Positions 1-6,331 of a DNA stretch of 32,914 nt are shown here, piece by piece (the stretch's first letter is position 1; each line of letters begins with the position of its first letter). A model generated the notes under the pieces. It made no database searches, was not told where the DNA came from, and saw nothing but the letters and a program-made list of their open reading frames with translations. The DNA comes from Actinomycetes bacterium (GTDB taxonomy: Bacteria > Actinomycetota > Actinomycetes > Propionibacteriales > Propionibacteriaceae): contig JAEXAS010000006.1 in assembly GCA_023458095.1 (NCBI GenBank), forward strand, positions 1 to 32,914, read 5' to 3'. The position numbers and the translations under genes were made by a program.

Positions 1-75
1 TGTAGGGTTCGAACCTACGTAGGCGATGCCGACGGTTTTACAGACCGCTCCCTTTGGCCACTCGGGCAACCTGCC
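1..75 (-). tRNA. tRNA-Tyr (GTA anticodon), 3' end cut off by window edge
   Basis: Read on the minus strand from 75 down to 1, the sequence folds as a class II (long variable arm) tRNA. The 5' acceptor strand is GGCAGGT. The D arm CCCGAGTGGCCAAAGGG is nearly identical to that of E. coli tRNA-Tyr. The anticodon stem-loop carries CTGTAAA, giving anticodon GTA. A long variable arm follows, then a T arm GTAGG-TTCGAAC-CCTAC. Only the first base of the 3' acceptor strand is inside the window, so the last acceptor bases, discriminator and CCA status are unseen. The long variable arm plus GTA makes tyrosine unambiguous. Confidence 0.93.
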
Positions 76-85
76 GTGCCGGGAC

Positions 86-115
86 AGCCTAGCAAAGCAG
101 TCCGCAGGCTTTGAA
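86..115 (-). promoter_or_regulatory. Putative tRNA-Tyr promoter
   Basis: On the minus strand a -10-like TAGGCT (86-91) lies 10 nt upstream of the tRNA 5' end, with a -35-like TTCAAA (110-115) at an 18-bp spacing. This fits a transcript starting a few bases before the mature tRNA. The same TAGGCT/TAGCCT box recurs upstream of other genes in the window. Confidence 0.5.
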
Positions 116-138
116 ATCGGACACCTCACGAATCCCTC

Positions 139-165
139 ACACCCCGCACGGGTGTCCCCTAGCAT
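139..165 (+). promoter_or_regulatory. Putative promoter of the membrane-protein gene, with a small inverted repeat
   Basis: TAGCAT (160-165) matches the actinobacterial TAnnnT -10 pattern and would start transcription near 172, giving a leader of about 75 nt. No clear -35 is visible. Just upstream, ACACCC (139-144) and GGGTGT (150-155) form a 6-bp inverted repeat around a 5-nt loop, in the position of a possible operator. Both assignments rest on pattern only. Confidence 0.3.
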
Positions 166-246
166 GATCCCCAGGAGCCGACCGGGCAGGACAACCCGCA
201 GCGCTTGCGGCACCGGTCAGCGTCAGAAACTCAGAGCGGAGTCGAC

Positions 247-1008
247 ATGCCCACTGCCCACGGAATCACCCGCCGGATCGGGACCACTCTTGCCACCGCC
301 TGTCTGGTCACCCTCAGTTTCACTGCCGCAGCCGTCCCCTCGGCCTCGGCGGCCAGTCCTTCACCCACCACCACAGCGCCGACCGCGCCCACCAGTGCGC
401 CGCCCACGACGACTGCACCGACCACCCAGGCGCCGACCACCCATCGCAAGACCTCTGCGCCGCCGACTTCAGCAGCCCCGTCACCCACGCCGACCACCGC
501 TTCGCCCACGCCCACCCCCACCCCTGCACCGGCCGACACCGGACTACCGTGGTGGCTGTGGCTGGTGCTGGCGGCTGCTCTGATCGGTGTTGCGGTCTAC
601 GTCATTGGACGCGCCGTCATCAATCGGGGCTGGGACCGACGCTTCGAGACCGTCGGAGGCGAGATCCATTGGATCCACGATCAGCTCATCGAACAGGTGC
701 TGGCCAGCCCCACCGCCGGTAGCGCCGCCATCCTGTGGCGCGATGCCGCCCCCCGCATGGCCAGCGTGGAGGCCGAACTGCGAGCCCTGAGCGGCCTCAA
801 CGTCTCCACCGGACGCATCGACCGCGCCCACCATCTGCGACGACTGCTCGCCAGTGTGAGCCTGGCGGTGGAAGGGGCGATCAGCCTGCCGCCGCAGACC
901 GATGGGGAGGCGCTGCGGGCGGCCATGGCCCGAGTCCGCACCGCTCAGGCGGTCTTGGCTGAGGGACTGAGCACCGACGGCCCCGAACCCCGCCACCGCG
1001 CCGGCTGA
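247..1008 (+). CDS. Pro/Thr-rich single-pass membrane protein of unknown function
   Basis: Predicted 253-aa protein that I do not recognise. The ATG at 247 is preceded by GGAG (238-241) at good spacing; an in-frame TTG at 205 would add 14 residues in front of the signal peptide and is less likely. In order: a Sec-type signal peptide (about 1-36, RR then a hydrophobic stretch, ending ASA-AS); a low-complexity Pro/Thr/Ala/Ser linker (about 37-97); a transmembrane helix (about 101-124, beginning PWWLWLV and followed by R/RGWDRR); and a roughly 130-residue C-terminal domain predicted alpha-helical and cytoplasmic. The topology would be type I: extended outside, folded inside. There is no LPXTG-type sorting signal, because the hydrophobic segment is internal. 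It stands alone, divergent from the tRNA and 64 nt before the YajQ gene. A role in cell-wall sensing or anchoring is possible but unsupported. Confidence 0.75.
   Translation: MPTAHGITRRIGTTLATACLVTLSFTAAAVPSASAASPSPTTTAPTAPTSAPPTTTAPTTQAPTTHRKTSAPPTSAAPSPTPTTASPTPTPTPAPADTGLPWWLWLVLAAALIGVAVYVIGRAVINRGWDRRFETVGGEIHWIHDQLIEQVLASPTAGSAAILWRDAAPRMASVEAELRALSGLNVSTGRIDRAHHLRRLLASVSLAVEGAISLPPQTDGEALRAAMARVRTAQAVLAEGLSTDGPEPRHRAG
355..537 (+). repeat. Low-complexity Pro/Thr/Ala coding tract
   Basis: About 61 codons dominated by Pro, Thr, Ala and Ser, built from short irregular repeats such as APTTxAPTT and PTPTPTP. It encodes the extracytoplasmic linker of the membrane protein. Such tracts are often O-glycosylated in actinobacteria and vary in length between strains. 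The tract is C-rich and leaves long open frames on the opposite strand that are not genes. Confidence 0.7.
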
Positions 1009-1034
1009 GGTTGGGCACCAGCCCCACCGCGCGA

Positions 1035-1067
1035 CACAATGGGGGGCCCACGCCACGCCCGGAAGGA
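1035..1067 (+). promoter_or_regulatory. Possible promoter and RBS of the YajQ gene
   Basis: CACAAT (1035-1040) resembles a -10 element in the short gap after the membrane-protein gene. The strong ribosome site AAGGA (1063-1067) sits 5 nt before the ATG. The -10 assignment is weak; the RBS is convincing and fixes the start. Confidence 0.35.
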
Positions 1068-1072
1068 ACACC

Positions 1073-1564
1073 ATGGCCGCCGAAAGCTCATTCGACATCG
1101 TCAGCAAAGTGGACCGTCAGGAGGTCGACAACGCCCTCAACATGGCTGCGAAGGAGATTCGCAATCGCTATGACTTCAAAGGCACCGAGGCCTCGATCCG
1201 GTGGTCCGGCGAAGCCATCGAGATGGAAGCCACCGGCGAGGAGCGGGTCAAAGCCATCCTCGACGTGTTCCAGACCATGCTGGTGCGCCGCAAGATCGAC
1301 CTGAAGTCCCTGGACGCCGGCGAGCCGCGCCTGTCCGGAAAGATGTGGAAGCTCACCGCCACCACCAAGCAGGGCATCAGCCGGGAGAACGCGGCCAAGA
1401 TCGTCAAGCTGGTCAAGGATGAGGGCCCCAAGGGGGTCCGTACCCAGGTTCAAGGCGAGGAACTGCGGGTGTTCAGCAAGAAGCGCGACGACTTGCAGAC
1501 GATCCAGAAGCTGGTGCGTGAGGCGGACTACGACTTCGCGGTTCAGTTCGACAACTACCGCTGA
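1073..1564 (+). CDS. yajQ: YajQ-family (UPF0234) nucleotide-binding protein
   Basis: A 163-aa protein matching the YajQ family over its whole usual length. Recognisable family stretches are SSFDIVSKVDRQEVDNALN near the N terminus, the RYDFKGTEA segment, KDEGPKGVRTQVQGEELRV in the second half and the terminal KKRDDLQTIQKLVREADYD. Family members have two ferredoxin-like domains and are reported to bind cyclic di-GMP or other nucleotides; in Xanthomonas a homologue acts as a c-di-GMP effector, while elsewhere the role is unclear. No partner is visible here. The stop codon is only 5 nt before the next gene, so the two are probably co-transcribed. The assignment to the family is secure; the ligand is inference. 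Confidence 0.93.
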   Translation: MAAESSFDIVSKVDRQEVDNALNMAAKEIRNRYDFKGTEASIRWSGEAIEMEATGEERVKAILDVFQTMLVRRKIDLKSLDAGEPRLSGKMWKLTATTKQGISRENAAKIVKLVKDEGPKGVRTQVQGEELRVFSKKRDDLQTIQKLVREADYDFAVQFDNYR

Positions 1565-1569
1565 GCCCG

Positions 1570-2595
1570 ATGGGCACCACCCCGTATCTTCACCTGGACA
1601 CTGCGGTGATGGCGGCCAATATCGCTGCCATGGCCGAGCATGCGCACCGCTACGGCATGGCGCTGCGTCCGCACGCCAAGACCCACAAGTGCTTGGCGAT
1701 CGCCGAACAGCAACTGGCCGCCGGCGCCACCGGGCTGACCGTGGCCACCATCGGCGAGGCCGAGGTGTTCGCCGCGGTGTGTCGTGATCTCTTCATCGCC
1801 TATCCCCTGTGGGTGGACGCCGATGCCGCCGCCCGGCTTACCGCCTTGGCCGAATCCGGAGTCCGGATGCGGGTCGGGGTGGACTCCCTGGCCGGAGGAG
1901 ACCAGCTGCTCGGGTTGCCCGTGGAGGTGCTGATCGAGATCGATTCTGGAGCGCACCGTACCGGCGTCGCGCCGGCCGAGGCCGGAGCCTTGGGAGCCGC
2001 CTTGGCCGAACGCGGAGCGTTGGTACGCGGCGCGTTCACCTTCCCGGGGCACAGCTACTCCCCCGGCTCAGCGGAATCGGCAGCGGCCCAAGAGGCGCAG
2101 GCCCTGCTGACCGCCGCCGACGCGCTGCGAGCGGTCGGCATCGAGCCGACGGTGCTCAGCGGCGGCTCCACCCCCTCAGCGCACTTCACGACCGCTGTGG
2201 CGACCGAACTGCGTCCGGGGGTCTTTGTCTTCGGCGACGCCCAACAAGTCGAACTCGGCACCATCCGACCCGAGCAGGTCGCTCTCACCGTGGTGTCCAC
2301 GGTGGTCTCCCACGCCGGAGGACGGGTCGTGTGCGATGCCGGAAGCAAAGCCCTGGGCGCCGATCGCGCCGGGTGGGCCAGCGGCTATGGCCACGTCTGG
2401 GACCAGCCCGAGGCCCGCGTCGTCGCACTCAGCGAACACCATGCGGCCATCACCTGGCCCGGGCGGCTGCCGGCTCTGGGCAGCACCGTGCGTCTGATTC
2501 CCAACCATGCCTGCAACACGGTCAACCTGGCCGACAGCTACACCCTCAGTACCGGCCAGTCCTGGCCGATCGAGGCCCGAGGACGGAACAACTGA
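1570..2595 (+). CDS. D-threonine aldolase / alanine racemase-fold PLP enzyme
   Basis: A 341-aa fold-type III PLP enzyme. The N-terminal TIM barrel starts with PYLHLDTAVMAANI and carries the PLP lysine in LRPHAKTHK (first K near 37), the hallmark of the D-threonine aldolase / D-serine dehydratase (DSD1) family. The C-terminal beta domain ends with PNHACNTVN, where H313 and C315 are the metal-ligand pair typical of this family. Members cleave or dehydrate D-beta-hydroxy amino acids (D-threonine, D-serine, 3-hydroxy-D-aspartate); the exact substrate cannot be read from sequence. It is slightly short for the family (about 370-380 aa). There is no clear RBS: the ATG lies 5 nt after yajQ, so translation may be coupled. 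Its stop overlaps the xthA start (TGATG). Confidence 0.85.
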   Translation: MGTTPYLHLDTAVMAANIAAMAEHAHRYGMALRPHAKTHKCLAIAEQQLAAGATGLTVATIGEAEVFAAVCRDLFIAYPLWVDADAAARLTALAESGVRMRVGVDSLAGGDQLLGLPVEVLIEIDSGAHRTGVAPAEAGALGAALAERGALVRGAFTFPGHSYSPGSAESAAAQEAQALLTAADALRAVGIEPTVLSGGSTPSAHFTTAVATELRPGVFVFGDAQQVELGTIRPEQVALTVVSTVVSHAGGRVVCDAGSKALGADRAGWASGYGHVWDQPEARVVALSEHHAAITWPGRLPALGSTVRLIPNHACNTVNLADSYTLSTGQSWPIEARGRNN

Positions 2596-3425
2596 TGCGT
2601 ATCGCCACTGTCAATGTCAACGGGATTCGGGCCAGTGTGCGCCGCGGATTCGCTGACTGGCTCACCCAGCGGGACTGCGATCTGATCGCCCTGCAAGAGG
2701 TGCGCAGCCCCCTGGAGGCGATTCCGCCGGAAGCGACCAGCGGCTATCACTGTGCCTATCACCCCGGCAACCGGGCCGGACGCAACGGAGTGGCGCTGCT
2801 CAGCCGGGTCGCGCCGACCGCAATCCGAGAAGGCTTCGGCAGCCGCCGCTTCGATCCGGAGGGTCGCTATCTGGAGGCCGACTACGAGCTCAACGGCTGG
2901 CGGCTCACCGTCGCCTCGCTGTACCTGCCCAAGGGCGGCCGCGCCGACGACACCCCCGAAGAAAAGGCCCGCTACCAGCACAAGTTAGCCTTCCTGCGCT
3001 CCTTTCGCCCCTATCTGACCCGGGCCCGCCGCACCGCCGCAGCCGACGGCCGGGAGTTCCTGGTGATGGGTGACTTCAACATCGCACACACGCGCGCCGA
3101 TGTGCGCAACTGGCGCGGCAACGCCACCTCAGTGGGCTTCCTGCCCGAAGAACGCGAGTGGCTGGGGACGATTCAAAGCCCCCGCACCCTGACCGATGTG
3201 GTGCGCCGCCTGAATCCCGACGTCGAAGGCCCCTACTCCTGGTGGAGTTGGATGGGCAATGCCTTCACCAACGACACCGGCTGGCGCATCGACTACCACT
3301 TCGCCTCGCCCACCCTGGCCGCCGCCGCCGAAGTCGGCGGCACCGACCGCGCCGCGTCCTACGAGGAACGCATCAGCGATCACGCACCGGTCGTGGTCGA
3401 CTACGCCGACAACGGTTCGAAGTAG
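2595..3425 (+). CDS. xthA: Exodeoxyribonuclease III (AP endonuclease)
   Basis: A 276-aa enzyme of the EEP (exonuclease-endonuclease-phosphatase) superfamily that would cut DNA at abasic sites and remove 3' blocking groups in base-excision repair. Active-site positions are all present: N7 in TVNVNG, E35 in ALQEV, the GDFN motif with D160 and N162, the WRIDYHF segment with D233, and the terminal SDHAPVV with D262/H263. Length fits XthA (about 260-280 aa). The ATG at 2595 overlaps the upstream stop codon by one base. The open frame continues upstream within the neighbouring gene, but homology begins at this ATG. Its last 25 bases overlap the 3' end of the convergent hydrolase gene. Confidence 0.93.
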   Translation: MRIATVNVNGIRASVRRGFADWLTQRDCDLIALQEVRSPLEAIPPEATSGYHCAYHPGNRAGRNGVALLSRVAPTAIREGFGSRRFDPEGRYLEADYELNGWRLTVASLYLPKGGRADDTPEEKARYQHKLAFLRSFRPYLTRARRTAAADGREFLVMGDFNIAHTRADVRNWRGNATSVGFLPEEREWLGTIQSPRTLTDVVRRLNPDVEGPYSWWSWMGNAFTNDTGWRIDYHFASPTLAAAAEVGGTDRAASYEERISDHAPVVVDYADNGSK

Positions 3426-4342
3426 CTCAACACCTCAGCGCGGGAGACCTCGCCGATATCGCGGTGGCTCCACCGCGGACAGCGGTCACGATCAACCAAC
3501 TGCGCCCGAACACCCTCGGCGAACTCGGCGCTGGTCGCCAGACGGACGGCCACGGTCAGCTCTTGGTCGTACTGATCGGCGATGGTCGACAAGCGGGCCG
3601 AACGACGCAACGCCTCCAGGCTCACCGCGATCGACAGCGGGGAGCGTCGCTGCAACTGTGCCGCCGCAGCGCGCGCGTCCGGGTCGGAGTGCTCACTGAG
3701 CCGTCCCAGGATCTCAGCGGGATCGTCGCCGTGGTAGCACTCAGCGATCCAGGCGCCGCTCAAGGTCGGATCCGGGGCCGGGGCCGGCCCGACACATGCA
3801 TCGGCCAGTCCCAGAGCGATCGCATCGGTGGCATTGACCGAAGCCCCCGTCAAAGCCAGGTGAGTGCCGACCTCCCCGGGCATCCGGGCGAACAGGTAGG
3901 TCATGAACACATCCGGGAACAGCGCGATCTGGGTTTCGGGCATCGCCAAGGTGCTGCTGGGATCCACCACCCGCTGCGAACCGTGAGCGCTCAGTCCCAA
4001 CCCGCCACCCATGGTGATGCCGGTCATGATCGCCCGATACGGCTTGGCGAAGGCTGCGATGGCCAGATTCAGCCGATATTCCACGGCGAAGAACTCACTC
4101 ACATCGCCGCCGTCCAGAGCTCGGGCGCGCAGTTCGCGGACGTCCGCTCCGGCGCACAGCCCCCGCTCACCGGCCCCACTCAGTTCCACGCTGTCGATGC
4201 GGTCATCCTCGGCGAACTGCGTCAACGCCTGCCGGATGCGTTGCATCATCGACAAGTTGACCGCGTTGATCGCCCGCGGACGGTTCAAGATGATCCTGCC
4301 GACCCCCGCCTCGGCCGAAACGAGGACTTCAGGCTCGCTCAT
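3401..4342 (-). CDS. Enoyl-CoA hydratase/isomerase family protein, 3-hydroxyisobutyryl-CoA hydrolase-like
   Basis: A 313-aa crotonase-fold protein. The oxyanion-hole segment GLCAGADVREL and the GITMGGGLGLSAHGSQRV loop are characteristic of the 3-hydroxyisobutyryl-CoA hydrolase branch. It also has E136 and D144 in AMPETQIALFPDV, with the same 8-residue spacing as the catalytic pair of human HIBCH. Such enzymes release 3-hydroxyisobutyrate from its CoA ester in valine breakdown; other members are plain hydratases, so the substrate is inferred. The protein is shorter than typical HIBCH (about 350 aa), mostly in its C-terminal part. Its ATG overlaps the mptB stop by 4 nt (ATGA), so it is the second gene of a two-gene unit. 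Its 3' end overlaps xthA by 25 bases tail to tail. Confidence 0.85.
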   Translation of the reverse strand: MSEPEVLVSAEAGVGRIILNRPRAINAVNLSMMQRIRQALTQFAEDDRIDSVELSGAGERGLCAGADVRELRARALDGGDVSEFFAVEYRLNLAIAAFAKPYRAIMTGITMGGGLGLSAHGSQRVVDPSSTLAMPETQIALFPDVFMTYLFARMPGEVGTHLALTGASVNATDAIALGLADACVGPAPAPDPTLSGAWIAECYHGDDPAEILGRLSEHSDPDARAAAAQLQRRSPLSIAVSLEALRRSARLSTIADQYDQELTVAVRLATSAEFAEGVRAQLVDRDRCPRWSHRDIGEVSRAEVLSYFEPLSA

Positions 4343-6006
4343 GGGTTCCTCCTTGCCTGGCGGGCCAGGAGCGCATTGTGCTGCTGGTGGTGGCGATAGA
4401 TCAACACCACGATCATGGACAAGGCAGCGAACCCCAGCGCGACCGCGTCGTTGCGCCAGGCCAGGTTGCCGGCCTCATAGGCCAACAGGACCGCGGTGAC
4501 GGTGACGGCTGCTCCGATGACCTTCGGCGCCGGTTTGGTCAGGGGCAGCAACAAGCCACCCCAGGTCAGGTACCAACTGTTCAGCGCGATCCCGCCGAAC
4601 GCGAAGGTGAGATAGGACCAGCTCAGGAAAGTGATCGGACGACGACGCCCGATCCCCAGGCCAAGAATCGCGATGATGACGAAGGTGAGTCCCAGCCCGA
4701 GCAGGCGCAGCGAATCCAAGGCGAACTGACCCACGACCGCAGACCCGAAACCACCAGGCACATGGCCCAGCCCTAGGCCGGCAAGCCCGAAGGGCAGCAA
4801 GGTCACCAGGAAAGCCGGAAACTCCAGGAGAAGCTTCAGCCCGGTACCCACCAAGGTGAAGGGCGCGAGGGTGACCACCAGCCCCGGTACGTCGGCAGCC
4901 GCCGTCCATCCGAAGCCGAGCCCGGTGGCCACGCTGATCGCGGCGAAGGTACCCACCGACACCAGCAAGGACACCGACAGGCGCACCCCGGCCCGCCACG
5001 TGTCGCGCCACCGCAGCGTGCGCCAGGGGTGGCCGACCAGCGCCACCGGGTAGAACGCGAGGAACGCGGGTTGTTTGATGCAGGCGGCTACACCGACAAC
5101 GACGGCGGCAAGCAGGAACCATCTCTCGGCGATGAGCCGATGCCAAAGTCGTCGCGGCCAGCGCGGAGCTGCGGACGCCGCGGAGACCCGCCGCGCAGCG
5201 GCACCGGGGACCGTCACCAGCCACAAGGCCAGTACCACCAGGCCCATCATGACCGCATCGTTGTGGGCGCCACCGACCAAAGTGACGATCAGCAGCGGAT
5301 TGATGGTGGCGAACCACGCTGTCAACTGGGCGTCGGCACCCAGCCGATGCGCAATGCGCGGCAGCAGCACCACGATGAGCGCGACGCCAACCAGCGCCGG
5401 CACCCGCATTCCCACCGCCGACAGATAGGGATCATTGCCCGCAGCAACCACCACACCACGGAACATCTCCAGGCTCAGCGGCGGATACATGGCGGTGTGA
5501 TAGCGCCACAACCAGGCGGCCTGGTCGGCAAAGGTGCCCGGCAGTGCGGAGATGGCCACTTCATAGGGGTTGAGGCCGTTGTGCAGCACCCACCCTTCTG
5601 CGGCATAGCCATAGGCGTCATGGCTGAAGATGGGCGGAGCCAGCAGCAGCGGCAGCGACCACAGCAGGGTGATCGGCCAGTGCTTGACCTCGTGGTAGAG
5701 CCGCGGACGCAGGCTGAACCAGGCTTCCACCAACAGCGCCACGGCGGCCACCACCAAGGCTGTGCCGGCGACGCGTCCGAACCAACTGTCCAGCCCAACC
5801 GCTCGAATTGGCCCCCACCACGGACTGTTCTGCGGCAGGTAGGCCGGAGTCAAGGACCCCAGAAAGAGCATGGCCGTGGCATAGAAGCCGCGGCGCACGG
5901 CGGGATAGCTCCAGGCACGGGCGATGTCACCGCGGGCAACTCCGGCGCGTGCGCGGAGCGAATGCCACAGCGATCCGGCTGACCGAGGCGGTTGCATGAC
6001 CGTCAC
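4339..6006 (-). CDS. mptB: Polyprenol-phosphate-mannose-dependent alpha-1,6-mannosyltransferase (MptB-like)
   Basis: A 555-aa multi-pass membrane protein of the GT-C glycosyltransferase superfamily. About 12-13 hydrophobic segments are visible. The first extracytoplasmic loop holds the acidic motif PIFSHDAYGYAAEG (D130 from the GTG start), followed by GLNPYEV and a YPPLSL element, the arrangement seen in actinobacterial MptA/MptB enzymes that extend the alpha-1,6-mannan core of lipomannan outside the membrane. Two starts are possible, GTG at 6006 and ATG at 5997; neither has a strong RBS, and I used the longer one. It is the first gene of a unit with the hydrolase downstream (4-nt overlap), a pairing without obvious metabolic logic. 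The family is clear; distinguishing MptA from MptB would need alignment. Confidence 0.83.
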   Translation of the reverse strand: MTVMQPPRSAGSLWHSLRARAGVARGDIARAWSYPAVRRGFYATAMLFLGSLTPAYLPQNSPWWGPIRAVGLDSWFGRVAGTALVVAAVALLVEAWFSLRPRLYHEVKHWPITLLWSLPLLLAPPIFSHDAYGYAAEGWVLHNGLNPYEVAISALPGTFADQAAWLWRYHTAMYPPLSLEMFRGVVVAAGNDPYLSAVGMRVPALVGVALIVVLLPRIAHRLGADAQLTAWFATINPLLIVTLVGGAHNDAVMMGLVVLALWLVTVPGAAARRVSAASAAPRWPRRLWHRLIAERWFLLAAVVVGVAACIKQPAFLAFYPVALVGHPWRTLRWRDTWRAGVRLSVSLLVSVGTFAAISVATGLGFGWTAAADVPGLVVTLAPFTLVGTGLKLLLEFPAFLVTLLPFGLAGLGLGHVPGGFGSAVVGQFALDSLRLLGLGLTFVIIAILGLGIGRRRPITFLSWSYLTFAFGGIALNSWYLTWGGLLLPLTKPAPKVIGAAVTVTAVLLAYEAGNLAWRNDAVALGFAALSMIVVLIYRHHQQHNALLARQARRNP

Positions 6007-6331
6007 CGGAGACGTCGATTCGATGGCACGGCCCTAGCCTAGACCGCCCCGCTATGTAAGCTCATTAACAGGCCCTGACAAGGGGATTGCCGATGTTCGG
6101 GAATCATTGTCAGTATGGTTCCCATCGTTGGTGCAGCGCGCTATTCTCCGAATGCTTGGCGCCATTGGTGATGCCCACCGGCACGACCATCAGCGCCACG
6201 CTGCATCAGTCCCGAGACTCTGGGAATGAAGCGAGGAATCTGGCTGCAACCACTGCCGGATCCCGGCTTTTCTGTCCACTACTAACGGATGCGGCGATTG
6301 GAACGCCGCTCCCGGGAGGGCCGCGCCAAAC
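6007..6331. other. 325-bp intergenic spacer between divergent mptB and korA
   Basis: Holds the mptB promoter candidates on the left and a strong RBS for korA, GGGAGG (6314-6319), on the right. The base composition of the middle part is less GC-rich than the flanking genes, as expected of non-coding DNA. I could not pick a confident korA promoter; TATGGT near 6115 and TACTAA near 6289 are weak candidates. An open frame from about 6087 to 6335 has no recognisable protein character. No tRNA, repeat or riboswitch was recognised. Confidence 0.5.
6036..6081 (-). promoter_or_regulatory. Putative promoter(s) of the mptB unit
   Basis: Two overlapping candidates on the minus strand. One is TTGTCA (6076-6081) and TACATA (6053-6058) with a 17-bp spacer. 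The other is a TAGGCT -10 box (6036-6041) like those at other genes here, giving a leader of about 25 nt. The first has the better -35; the second has the better -10. Confidence 0.35.

Noticed and set aside
355..537. A CRISPR-like or tandem-repeat array
   Set aside because: The repetition is irregular and at the codon level (Pro/Thr/Ala), with no constant repeat-spacer unit.
26..583. An open frame covering the tRNA and the start of the membrane-protein gene in another frame
   Set aside because: It runs through a tRNA gene, and its Arg/Pro-rich product is the frame-shifted image of the Pro/Thr tract.
1809..2594. An upstream extension of the xthA reading frame
   Set aside because: The extension lies wholly inside the PLP-enzyme gene in another frame and is Arg-rich shadow sequence; exonuclease III homology starts at the ATG at 2595.
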